From: Pichia kudriavzevii
Lineage: Eukaryota; Ascomycota; Pichiomycetes; Pichiales; Pichiaceae
Reading direction: 5' to 3'
NCBI RefSeq assembly: GCF_003054445.1
Contig: NC_042508.1
Coordinates: 1,984,001-2,048,000, forward strand
Length of the DNA: 64,000 nt
Both the position numbers and the translations under genes were made by a program. The notes below the pieces were generated by a model. The model saw only the letters and a list, made by a program, of their open reading frames with translations, was not told the origin of the DNA and made no database searches. Positions 39,537-51,800 of the stretch are shown here, one piece after another; position 1 is the first letter of the stretch, and each line of letters starts with the position of its first letter.

Positions 39537-40502
39537 TTACTTTTTACTGATCAAAATAGGCTCGTAAAATTTGTCATGTTGCTCGTAGAAGTTCTTGCAC
39601 TCTACAACTCTAAGTTCGCAATCTTTCATATGTTTATCTCCTATAACCCCTTTAGTGGTGGTCATATTTTTGGTTACAAACAACACCTTCTTCATAACAG
39701 TTAGAGCCTCGTTCACTGCCTCAGCCACATCATCCATTGAAGTAATTCTGTCAAGCAATAATGAAGAAAACAAATCTCCAACACCTGTAAAATAGCTATC
39801 AATCTTCTCAATCTTAAAGAACACCAATTTTTCGCATAAAGTGCTCGAGACACAACAATAAATGGTATCGGAGCCACCCTCAAGATCATCGAATTTATCT
39901 GCAAATAAACTCGATAAAACAACATGTTTCACATTAAACCTATCATGGAATAAGCTCAAGGAAGTCTTCAAATTTTCTATAGACGAAATCTCTTTGTCCA
40001 GCAAGAGTTCCAATTCGTACTGATTTGGCGTTACGATGTCAACTAACTTAGACTCTAATAGCCTTCTATAAACCGGTATGACATTTTCTTCCACGTACAA
40101 TTGTCCCTCATCCCCCATTACAGGATCCAAAAGCCATGTTATGTTTTTTCCTTCATCCATTGCCTTCAATTTCAAATCAGTACATATTTTCCCTACAGCA
40201 ACTAACGTCTCATGACCGGATACATACCCTGTTAAGACCGCATCATATTGAAATCCACTTTCTCTTAATCCATCATATAACTCTAGCAATTCTTGTCCCG
40301 TCGCACAGCTTCCCCTGAAGGACCCATATCCGGTATGGTTACTGAAATTCACTGTATTCATTACATCAACCTCCCAATTCAACATCTGCAAGGGGAAAGT
40401 TGAGGCCTTGTTACCAACGTAGCCATGCACAACATGCGATTGGATATTCAAAACAGTTCTTACCTTGGGAATTGACTCAATATTAATATTCAAAGAAGAC
40501 AT
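39537..40502 (-). CDS. BUD16: Pyridoxal kinase family protein (BUD16/BUD17)
   Basis: 321 residues from the ATG at 40502; the frame opens at GTG three codons earlier. A ribokinase-fold vitamin-B6 kinase that phosphorylates pyridoxal, pyridoxine and pyridoxamine. Motifs: NIQSHVVHGYVGNKASTFPL at the substrate pocket, SNHTGYG, LLDPVMGDEGQLYV for the ATP/metal site, and YFTGVGDLFSSLLLDRI with the catalytic Asp. S. cerevisiae Bud16 (312) and Bud17 (317) are close in length; BUD16 is the better-supported pyridoxal kinase there. The small C-terminal extension (KNFYEQHDKFYEPILISKK) is ordinary for the family. Confidence 0.9.
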   Translation of the reverse strand: MSSLNINIESIPKVRTVLNIQSHVVHGYVGNKASTFPLQMLNWEVDVMNTVNFSNHTGYGSFRGSCATGQELLELYDGLRESGFQYDAVLTGYVSGHETLVAVGKICTDLKLKAMDEGKNITWLLDPVMGDEGQLYVEENVIPVYRRLLESKLVDIVTPNQYELELLLDKEISSIENLKTSLSLFHDRFNVKHVVLSSLFADKFDDLEGGSDTIYCCVSSTLCEKLVFFKIEKIDSYFTGVGDLFSSLLLDRITSMDDVAEAVNEALTVMKKVLFVTKNMTTTKGVIGDKHMKDCELRVVECKNFYEQHDKFYEPILISKK

Positions 40503-41017
40503 CGTCGGCACCAGGTTCTAAAGTGAATCCACAATCAGCAAACACCAAACCACAGAATTACAGTATGTATTAAAATTGGGATAACGATAAGCTAAGTGAA
40601 AATCGAGTTTTCGGCTGAAAAATGAGTTCTCGAACTCAATACATTTTCAAACATAATCCAAATAATTTTGAGTCATTGGTTGTCAAATCCAATTGGGTAT
40701 TGACTCTAGATTCAAGGTATGACGCTAAATTAACTTTTCAAAATGTAGTCTTAATTACAACTGAAAGTACGTCAATAAGAAGTAGGTCATACACCTCGTA
40801 GTACTATAGTATGTAGGAGAAAGGTAAATCACTTAGTAAAGTAAAGGTTTTCTGCTGAGTGGATGTTGAAATTTTAGCTCTGATCGCAGCTCACACATGT
40901 TATTGATCAAGGCGTTTTCTAACAGTGAACACTTTAGGTTTGCCGTGTGTATTTTCGAAAGTCACTTATTTTGTAAACAAGCTCTTGAATTCCATCCACA
41001 CGACAAAGATTAGAGCC
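40503..41017. other. Divergent intergenic region between BUD16 and the F-box gene
   Basis: 515 bp. A 14-bp inverted repeat GAGTTCTCGAACTC (40624-40637) is the only structure that stands out; the rest is ordinary AT-rich sequence. Confidence 0.5.
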
Positions 41018-42634
41018 ATGATCAAAAGTTTACAAGAACTGCCTGATAGTATTAACTCCCAAATTATAAGTTATCTTCCCCAGCAAGACAAACTCAACTT
41101 ACTTTACACAAATTATCATTTTTACATGCTTGTGTTACCGCCGCTGTACCGAAGTTTACTCTTCACAAAATCATCAAGACTAGAACTCCCTAATTCTTTT
41201 GATGAGTCGCTGAGTACTGTTATTGGAGGAATAAAATCCCCTCTCGCAACTACCAAACTTAACAATAAAATCTACAATGCCAGACAGGAAATAATACTTG
41301 ATTCCTTGATGGTCAATAAGGAACTATGCAGATATATTGAATCCGTTACTGTTCTCGGAGAATATCATAACAATGGATATGTTGAGTCTTTTGAAAACTC
41401 CATCCAACCAAAGGTTGTTGACTTTATAAAGAAAAACTGCTTTAACCTGAAATACTTTTCTGTTAAGAATACAAACATCCCCAATATTATGGTTCCATCA
41501 TTACAACATGTGCAACTATCAACACTGAATGATTTTGAAAAGCTATTAAGTTTGCGGGTCAAAAACTTGGAAATTGATTTGGCTGATAATAATCATAAAA
41601 TGCAATATATTAGTGACCAATTATTGCTCACCTTTTTTCAAAACCTCGACAGCATCAGCTTCCATGATGAATTTTCCCAAACGATTGTAATGAAGAGGCT
41701 CTTGAAAATTAAATCTTTGAAGCTGAATCTGAGAAGCCTAAAGCTAATCTTCTACCATCAATTTGAAAATCCTCATGATTTAATATGCTCGTTCTTGGAT
41801 CTCATTGAGTTTGAAAAGATTGAAAATCTGGAGCTAGTTTTGGGTTGTGATGATATTACATGCGGCTGTATTATAGAATTTAACAAGTATCTTGTTAGGC
41901 ATAACATGAAGCTGAAGAGGCTCTCTTTAGTTCAGAGAACTAGACATAGAGAGCACAATCACACCGAAGCATTTGATTTCCAAATAACGGAAATGCTAAA
42001 AATGTACCAAAACCATGAATACTTGAGACATTTATCTATAACTCATGTCCCGCCCTCTGATTTTAATGTCGGTCATGGATTTGAAGGGAATTACTTACAC
42101 AGAAAAATGCTATATAAAAGCGTTTTACCTTTATTGAATAGACTTGAGACTTTCGAATGTCCTACGTTTGTCCAATCAATTGCGTGTTATGAGCAAATTA
42201 TTTCCAATCTACTATGGAATGGATGCAAGTGTGATCACTGCGATGCATACCTATCGATTTTCGATAAATATATCCTAGACCACCAGTATTATGATGAAAT
42301 CAAATGTCATCTGACAGATATGATTTCTCCGATCCTCTTTGGTAATATTGGAAGAGTTCTATCTATCAGAAAGATCGGTGGGAATATAGCTCCTACTTAC
42401 GCCTATTGGGATTTTCATGATGCACCATATCAGATTTCACATTTCCATGATTGCAAATTTGATCGATCTGCATTCCCTGCTGCAACAACCTGTCTTGTGC
42501 ATTTCGTTCAATCTTATGTCGAAAAAATGGGCAGGATGATTCCTTCGCTGAAAAGATGCGTGTTGAGTGGCATGTTCTACGACAAAATATCGGAAAACAG
42601 GTGGTATTGCAGTGAGAGATTTCTGCAAAAGTAG
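41018..42634 (+). CDS. F-box protein with leucine-rich C-terminal part
   Basis: 538 residues from ATG 41018 (the open frame begins at a GTG 31 codons upstream). An F-box-like N-terminus, LPDSINSQIISYLPQQDKLN followed by LLYTNYHFYMLVLPPLYRSLLF, would bind Skp1 in an SCF ubiquitin ligase. The rest has irregular Leu-rich repeats (for example NLKYFSVKN, SLKLNLRSLKL, LKRLSLVQ) and a conserved-looking Cys-rich piece CKCDHCDAYLSIFDKYILDH, which recalls uncharacterised yeast F-box proteins such as YDR306C; orthology is unproven. The substrate is unknown. Confidence 0.75.
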   Translation: MIKSLQELPDSINSQIISYLPQQDKLNLLYTNYHFYMLVLPPLYRSLLFTKSSRLELPNSFDESLSTVIGGIKSPLATTKLNNKIYNARQEIILDSLMVNKELCRYIESVTVLGEYHNNGYVESFENSIQPKVVDFIKKNCFNLKYFSVKNTNIPNIMVPSLQHVQLSTLNDFEKLLSLRVKNLEIDLADNNHKMQYISDQLLLTFFQNLDSISFHDEFSQTIVMKRLLKIKSLKLNLRSLKLIFYHQFENPHDLICSFLDLIEFEKIENLELVLGCDDITCGCIIEFNKYLVRHNMKLKRLSLVQRTRHREHNHTEAFDFQITEMLKMYQNHEYLRHLSITHVPPSDFNVGHGFEGNYLHRKMLYKSVLPLLNRLETFECPTFVQSIACYEQIISNLLWNGCKCDHCDAYLSIFDKYILDHQYYDEIKCHLTDMISPILFGNIGRVLSIRKIGGNIAPTYAYWDFHDAPYQISHFHDCKFDRSAFPAATTCLVHFVQSYVEKMGRMIPSLKRCVLSGMFYDKISENRWYCSERFLQK

Positions 42635-42844
42635 TTGGACAAAATTCATGGCGGCACGTGACGATATTTTGGTTTTGTTGTACGCGAAAAATAAAAATCA
42701 AGAAAATGTATACTTCTTTAAGGTTTTTGTTTACATCTTTACACGTACTTGATTTAGGCTCATAAAAGTGTTGTATCACGTTTTCACTTCACAACATATT
42801 AATTAACTAGTACATTTTAAATAATACTGTCAGAAACTTCAATA

Positions 42845-45800
42845 ATGACAAGTTTAAAAGAATCAGGGGTGACGTTCCTACTTGAAACACTCAACAAAAT
42901 AGCAAACAATGTATGGCAAATTGAACTAACTGAAACATCAGATGTCATCCACAGATTTATTGAAAGCAATGATAACGATATTTTATATCTCTTTGAAAGC
43001 CAAGGGAAATGTATGTTAGAAACTATTGACTGAGAATCAACAGATCAAATTACTAACACTTCTAATCTTTTACTTACAGGCGAAATTACTAATGACACTT
43101 CAGACAAACGAATATTGAATTCAAACCTTGTCTTTATTACAATTATTAAGAAAAATAATCCGATTGATTTCAGTAGCTCTCTTGAATCGCAGCTTTTGCT
43201 TTTGAGCATTCCCTCTACATGTAAGACTCAGGGTAGAACCGGAATAGAGAACTTGAAACTTTTACTAAAGTTTGGGGTTGGCTCATACTTTGATCTTTTA
43301 CAGAATAGCAATTCAATTGCAGACTTTTCAGATACTGCTATTGAAAATACCAAATTCAAGTTAGACAAAATTTTAGCCGATATTAAAAGCTGGGAGCAAA
43401 CAATTCAAGTGCCCCAGCTGATTGATAATCTCCCCTTTGAATTCAAAGAGTTTCTTACTAAGGAATACCAGGGAAGAACTACCTTGTTGGATACCGATGT
43501 TTCGGCCACTCTTGATGTTGTAATACCATCGATTCAAGGCTGGTTGAAAAAAACAAATGATATAATTAAACTGGAACATGACCCACTTGACGGAAATTTG
43601 ACAGATGAAATTGATTTTTGGGTGATTAAAGAAACTGCACTTCAAAACATAAAAGATCAATTAGAGACTGACCATGTAAAGAACCTGATTGAAGTTTTAC
43701 AACTTTACAAAAAAACGCATATATCTGTTGCCTTATCTTCGTGCACTGGTTTGAAGGAATCATTGAAAGACGCAGAAATTCACAGAGATTTTTTGAAGGC
43801 CCTAAGATCAGACTCTATGCTACAATCTGATGATTTGAACCTACTGAAGGCAGAACTTTTGATAATGTTAACCAACTTCAAAAAAATCAAAACCAAGAAA
43901 TTTCCCACTGAGAAAGGAATAACGATTTTAAAGTTAATTGTACTTGAATTTAACCGAAAACTGATAGAGTTGCTATCGGATTACGATTTATTTTCCATTG
44001 AGGATGATCAATTCGATTTTATTTACAATTTTTCTACAGTTGATTTAAATGATATTGACATGACTATCCGGGGATGTATAAATTTCTTAAGGGAGAAATT
44101 AAGAAAAGAGGATAATGCATTTATGCCGATAAAGATAGAGTCACCATTATATATAGTTGAGATATTATCAGAGGTAAAATTTATCCGAGAAACAAATGCA
44201 AACATAAAATCATCCATTGAAACTTTACTCAAGCAATCCTTCTTAAATAGTGAAGAAGGAATCAGCATCTATCAGGATTTGTTCACTGACTGTCAAACCG
44301 CATATAAAGAGTTGGTTGATATGGACAGGAAATTCTTACTTTCCGTTAATTTAGGAGCCATAAGTGCTGCAAAAACCAAATATTTACAGAAAATACAACT
44401 AATTGAAACAAAAATTGCTTCTATTTTGAACAAAGCCTTTCTCGGCTGTGAAAATAATCCAAAAGCTTTGTTCAATATGTATGCAAAGTTTGCAGATATT
44501 TTAAGCAAGCCTCATGTGCGAATGCTGCTTCAAGACTTCCATGGAATTCTTTTACATTCAATAGAAGATGAATTGGAGCAACTTGAAATCCAATGTAATT
44601 CACAAATTGAAATTTTGTCACTGCTATCGCTAAACAATATTGCACCATTTTCATCGAAGCTGCTCTGGATAAACCAGGTTTTATTGTCAATTTCAAAGAT
44701 AATCAGTCACTTAGAGCTAGCCTTAACATCTAATTGGGAAAATTATCCAGAAGGTAAGAGGTTCTCTGCTAAAATCACTTCGCTATTAAGTGAAATAGAT
44801 GTTACTAGATTGTTAGAAAAATGGATAGATGATACTTCTAGTCGTATTAAAAATTCATTACTGGCACAACCACTAATCATTCAAAAAGAGAAAAGAAAGT
44901 CTGCTTCATTCAATTATACCTTAAGTTTAGATCAAGTGGATTTGGATATTACCAAGGAAATCAAATGTCTAAAAATTTTAGACCTTAAAATACCAAGAAC
45001 TATAACAATGTTTTGTGAGAAAATCGACAAGATTAACAAACACATTTTCTTGATTAAAGAATCATTAGATCTTTTCTACAACTCCCTGGATAAAATCAAT
45101 TCTCTAAATAATGCTAAAATTCTTGTAAAAACAAGAATTGCTACTATAATTGGATATGTTGAAGCGCTATCAAACAAAAAATGGAATGATCTAATCAACG
45201 AAGAGGAGCTAGTATCATCTGATAGCACTTGCAATAACAATATAGTTAAAAATGTTCATAGGCTTAGAACTGAGATTTTTCAGATGGAAGAAGAAGTAAC
45301 TCTTATTTTTCCGATCTTGAAAAAGATTCCTTCGTTACTGCACAGTCTTGATAGTTGTGAATATTCAAAAGCAGATTTTCTCGAGGTATTAGCAACAATT
45401 CAAAATTACCTAATATCATTAGATAAAATCAATACCTTGGATTTACTAGAATATGTCAGTCTCTTAAACAGGGAGATTCAAGATACGCTAAACCAAAGAT
45501 ACAGAGAAGAACTGATTCAGTTTGGAAAAGATTGGCATTCTTGTGATGTACATTTCTCAGAAAATTTGGAGACGCATAATCTAGTGGTTAGGGGGTTCTC
45601 CTTCACTCTTGAACCTCCCCTAGAATTCTCCAAAGAAAAGTATGTCTTGGCTTTGAACTATAAATCCCTGATGTTCTCCCAACTACCAAGATTATCGCAT
45701 TTAAAGTATAAGGTGACAGAAAGTGATGATTATTTTTCTATCAATATGAGCGAAATGAGTGATATATACGGATCAAGTTTAGGTGAAATGTTAGTAAGTT

Positions 45801-48800
45801 TTAAGAAAGCCGAAGAGTTTTTTGATACATGGAAATTATTAGAAAATATCTGGGATGTTGAATTAATGGAAATTAAGAATATACATGATAATGAAATTGA
45901 GAAATGGCTAAATATATTTTCTCAATTGAGAAAGCTGAGGGACATCTTCGACACTATTGACACATTCAAAAACTTTGGAATGTTGAGAATCAACTTTCAG
46001 CAGGCACAAAAAAGGGTATATAATCAATTTGATAGTTGTCAAAGATACATTGTAGACAGTTTCGCCAATAACCTGAAAAGCACCATCAAAGAGACATATC
46101 TATCAATCACTGAAATCAACAGGGATTTGGAGAATTTGGTTTTCGACTTGAATAGTAGTGAAGCAGTGATAAGCTTACTTTCTGCTATGGCAATTAGTCA
46201 AAATTATTTGAAAGCAAACAAAGAACTATTGCAAAATTTAAAGAAAGGAAATACGATTCTACTGGGATATAGATTTACTGTAGATGATGACTGGATAAAG
46301 TTTGAAAATGTCCAATCCCAGGTACTTTCAATAGAAAATATCATCGGCATTAACTTAAAATTCTTAGAGAAGCACTCTGAAATTATATCATCCATGTTAG
46401 TCAGTTCAGTTCTCGAACTCAAAAAGTTTTACATGACTACGAAATCTAAATGGGAGGATCAAAAGCCTACTGGAGAAAATTCCTTTAAAGATGCGTTACT
46501 TGTTCTCCACAGTTTTGAAGTCATTTTTTCCAAAATTAACGAAAAATATCAACATTTACTCAGAGCGTGTTCATTTTTAAGTATACCCTGTCATCTTGAC
46601 ATTGTTTATGAAATCCAAGAGATTAGGCATTTAAAGGACATCTGGACAGTGGTAATGAAATTATATCAATCATTAGAAAAAATTCGTACTACTCGTTTTG
46701 ACCTGGTTGAAGTTAACTGTTTAAAACAGATGCTAGAGGAAGACTTTTTGAACTCAAGAAACTTACCTCCTGAATACAAATCATTTCCTGCTGTTGAAAA
46801 GGCACGACTAGAGCTAAAAGAAGGTACGCGTGCTCTATCATTTTTAGATATTCTGAAAAACAGCCCACTAGATGAAACGCATTGGAACGACATTTTTAAT
46901 AAATTGTCAGGAAAAAATTGTCCTGATGTGTTATTTGTTGGTGATATATTAAATTTAGACTTAGAAAACAATAAAAAATATATTCACTCGGTGGTGAACT
47001 TTGCTGAGTCAGAAAATCTCCTGAAGAAATCCATTGATGCCATTGAGAACTCTTGGTATAAACAAAAGTTGGAAGTATCTGAGTTTAATAGTGGCATTTC
47101 CTTGATTTCTTGTTGGAATAAATATTTCTCGAAAGTTAACGATGATTTGAATACTCTTGACAGCATTTTGGTTTCACCGTACTCAACGAAATTTCTAGGT
47201 AGAGTGAAGAGCTTGTATGAGAGACTTCTCCTACTTTTAGAAATAATAAAACTCTTCACTGAAGCACAGAAACAATGGGTTTACCTCGTTGGTATATTTA
47301 AGAAAGAGGATGAGTTCGAGCGAATAATCCCTCTAGAGCTTTCAAGGTTTGAGAATGTTTCTCATGACTTTCTGATACTTAACGACACAGCCTTGGGCTC
47401 TTTGACTGTTATCGATATGGTCGACATTCCTGATATTACGGTAACTTTGAAAGGGATAGCAAACTCTTTAGTTAATATCAGAAAATCCTTAGCAAATTAT
47501 TTAGAGAAACAAAGAGAGCAATTTTCAAGGTTTTATTTTATCGGTAATGATGATTTATTGGAGCTGATTGGTAACTCTGGTGACAGAGATATAGTGTCAC
47601 GACACATAGGGAAGTTATTTCCTGGAATTGGATCCCTAGGTTATGATAGTTCAGGATCACAAATAATTTCTATTCACTCGTGTGAAGGCGAAATTATTAA
47701 CCTTCAAAAACCGGTTTTAACAACGAACTATGCAGGATTAATCGATATGCTAACCAACCTTGACGATGCACTCAAGCGGACTTTATCGGAGAATCTCTAT
47801 TGCCTTTACAAAACTTTGAAATCAAGTTTTTACATTATAGATGCTGAACTTTTAAGAGCACTAATGGATACATACTGCTCCCAGGTTCTTTGTCTAGGGT
47901 TCCAACTCATGTGGACCCAATTAATAAATGATGCTCTGCAGATTAATGATTTTGTAGATATTTCTCAAAAACTAAATGATACTTTATCCTTGTTGGTTTC
48001 ATTAGTGCCAAGTGATCTCAATGTTTTAAAAAGGACTAAGGTAGAGAATCTTATTATTGACCTTATTCACAAAATTAAACTAATCGGTAAGCTATCTTCT
48101 AGTGATTTTGCTTCTCAAAAATTTAGATGGTTTTGTGAGATTAAGTTCTATATTTGTGACAACTTTGATGATCCAGCACACACTGTGAGGATTAACCATG
48201 CGAATCTAACCACATTTTATGGTTTCGAATACCACGGCTGCTTAAAATCCCTTGTGCCCACCGAACTTACTGGTGCAGCCTTCAATATGTTATCCGAGTC
48301 CCTTAATCAAAATTTAGGAGGATTACTTTTAGGTCCTGCTGGTACTGGTAAAACGGAATCTGTGAAGGCGCTAGGACACTATTTTGGTAGAGATGTTTTT
48401 GTCTTTTGCTGTGATGAAACATTTGACGTTGAGTCAGTTAGTCGTATTCTCATTGGAATATCCAAAATAGGTGCATGGGTCTGTTTTGATGAATTCAATA
48501 GGTTAAATGGTAAGATTCTCTCTGGTGTATCTACGCAAATAGAAAAGATTCAGAACGGAATATCTGGTACCTGCTCTGAGATCGAATTATTCAACAAGGA
48601 AGTTAAAGTGCATAAAGAGACGGGAATTTTTATCACTAATAATCCCCATTATCGAGGACGGTCCACCTTGCCTGATAACTTAAAAAGCAAATTTTTAACT
48701 TTTTCTATGATGAAACCTGATTCTGAAGTCATTGCCAAAAATATATTACTGACGCAGGGATTCCTTGATGCTGACAATCATACTATTTTCTTGGTTGAGC

Positions 48801-51800
48801 TGTTTAAAGATCTTGATCAGTATTGTAGTGCACAAAAACACTATGAGTTTGGTCTTAGAACACTTAAATCGGTCATCATAAATTCTGGGAAACTGTTGAG
48901 AAGTAACTTGGCAAAAGAAATGAATGAGCTAGAAATTGTTGGGAAGAGTTGTTGCGACGTAATTCTACCACGACTCACATCTTCTGATCAGAAGATTGTA
49001 GAAAGAACATTAAGCAACTACAATATCTCTATTCTAGGTCAAAAGGATAATTTTTTCCTAAACACTCTGACCGAAATTGCAAAAAATGGAGGCCTTAGTA
49101 CATTGAAACAGTGGGTTGCAAAATGCCACCAACTCTACGAGGTTAGCAAACTGAATCATGGTGTAATTCTAGTAGGACCATCTGGATTTGGTAAGACTAC
49201 CGCATTTAATTGTGTGCTTGATTCTCTTTCACAAATAACCGGGAAGAAGAATATAACATATAGACTTGATGCTAAAGTTCTGAGTAAGTCTTCACTCTTT
49301 GGATACATGAATTATACTACCATGGAATGGTCAGATGGAATACTTACCTCCATATTAAGGAAAGTCAACGGGAATACAGAGGCTGATAAGTCAAGTATTT
49401 GGATTATCTTTGATGGGGATATTGACCCAAACTGGGTTGAAAATTTGAATAGTGTCTTGGATGACAATATGTTTTTGACCTTGTCAAATGGAGAGCGTCT
49501 ACCTCTATCTAGTAATATTAGGTTTGTTTTCGAGGTAGAGAACTTAGACTATGCAACGCCGGCTACTATCAGTCGATGTGGTATTGTCCTATTTGATCAA
49601 ACATTCGATATATATAGCATTCTAAAGAATCAAATGAGCATCATTAAAAAGGAAACACTTGAAAAGGAAGAAAAATGGAATAGCAATCTAATTCTCCACA
49701 ACAGGACCGTTGAAGATTTCAAAGATTCTATGTTGAATGTTGTTTTTGAAGTTTTAGATGAGGAAACTTTGACGTGTATCTGGAATATGTCCCTAGGTTT
49801 CGAGTCTATACTTGACTTTAGTGAACTTAAAGTTATGCAAACATTCAGAAGTCTTATTCAATCAGCTTTGACAAACCTCCTGTTTTTTCTTGAGAATAAT
49901 CCCATCTTGGGTCGAGGTGATTTTACTTGCTACCTCCAAAAAAAGATTATATTATCGATACTGTGGTCATTCGGTGGCCAGTTTTGCAACTCTAGTTTGC
50001 TGAAATTTATTGAGGCTTTATGTTCTATTTCCAAAATTCAAAAGATTGTGGGGGACGTACCACTTGATGAGTTGCCATATATGGATGTTGAGCTTCCAAA
50101 TGGGACATTTAAAAAGGAACGTACGTCTTCCTTTGAAATGCAACCACATATGATCTTAAACCCGAACGTCATCATACCAACACTCGACACGGCCGTTTAC
50201 AAAAGCCTTATTTATTCATTTTTGCAGCAACACAATCCCGTCATCCTTTGTGGCCCACCTGGCTCAGGCAAAACTATGCTATTGCTACAAGCTTTACGTA
50301 AGTCCCCTCTTTTCGAGCTAACCAGTCTGAACTTTTCCAAAGAGACTTCTATAAAATCCATTATAATCACTCTAGAACAAACGTGTCACTATAAGAGTAC
50401 AGCTAATGGTATGAAATTGATGCCTCGACGTATTGGGAAATGGGTGGTGTTATTTCTTGATGAGATAAATTTGCCTAAATTAGACAAGTACGGGACACAG
50501 GTAGTCATCCACTTTGTCAGGCAGTTGATTAAAGAAAATGGTTTTTGGCATCCCTCCAAGAAAATATGGATCGACTTACAAAACATCCAGATAGTTGCAG
50601 CATGTAATCCATCGTCAACTTCTGGTAGGCAAGTGATGACTAAGAGACTCACTACCTATTGCGCCACATTAATGATTGATTACCCACCTAAAAGATCCTT
50701 AGAAAGAATCTATCATGTATACTGCACTGCTCTGCTGAAAACCGTGCCAGATCTGTCAGCTTATTCATCATCTCTGTCAGCCTCAATGGTTGAAGTGTAT
50801 TCTAAGTATAAGGAGCAATTCATCGCCTCTCGAAAGGCCCATTATATTAGCTCACCGCGTGATCTAACAAGATGGGTGAAGGGTATGTATCTATCATTAA
50901 AAACAAACATATCCGCTAATTTGGCTGATCTGATTCGGCTATGGGCAAATGAAGGTTTAAGGTTGTTTTCTGACAAGTTGAGTGAACGGGAAGAGAAAGG
51001 CTGGGTTTTCAATATGATTTACGAAGTTGCTGGAAGGAATTTTCCACATATTGATCTCAAAACTGTTTTAAAGTTACCAATTCTTTATTCAGATTGGCTC
51101 AGCATTGAATACCAATCCGTTGAGGAAAACAAATTGAGGATGTTTATCAAGGAACGATTTAATGTCTTCAATCAAGAAGAGTCTAACGTTGGAATTGTAT
51201 TATACGAAGCACTTTTGGACCATGCTCTCAGAATTGACAGAGTTCTTAAAAATCCTCAAGGTCATCTAGTCTTAGTTGGACCCAGTGGATCTGGTAAAAC
51301 AACGTTAACAAAGTTTGTCTCATGGATGAACGGAATAAGGGCCGTCCAACTTAATCTTCCGCAGAGTTTTACCTTAGCTGATTTCGAAAATATTCTCAAA
51401 GGTCTACTATTAAAATGTTCAGTCAATGATGAAAAGATATGTTTTGTCATTGATGAGTCCACAGTATTAGATGATGCATTCCTTGAGATTATGAACACCT
51501 TGTTGGCGAATGCAGAAGTTCCTGGACTATTCGAAGGCGAAGAGTTTGAGTCACTGCTGGAAAAATGCTCAAAAGCAGCTCAAAAGGATGGGCTGCTTTT
51601 AGACACATCAGAAGAGATATACAGTTGGTTTGTCTCAAAAGTTTCAACAAACTTCCACGTTGTTTTCACCGTAAGCGACTTATATGACTCTAATTCCAAA
51701 CCATTTCTTCTGTCGAGTGCTTTGCTGAATAGGTGTGTAATAAATTGGATGGGAGCGTGGTCCGATAGTGCATTGACAGAAGTCGCCCAAGAGATGACAA

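Noticed and set aside
40624-40637. GAGTTCTCGAACTC looked like a tRNA B box
   Set aside because: It does not match GGTTCGANNCC and no A box or cloverleaf is present nearby.
42393-42779. Minus-strand frame opposite the 3' end of the F-box gene
   Set aside because: Shadow of the F-box coding sequence with no recognisable protein features.
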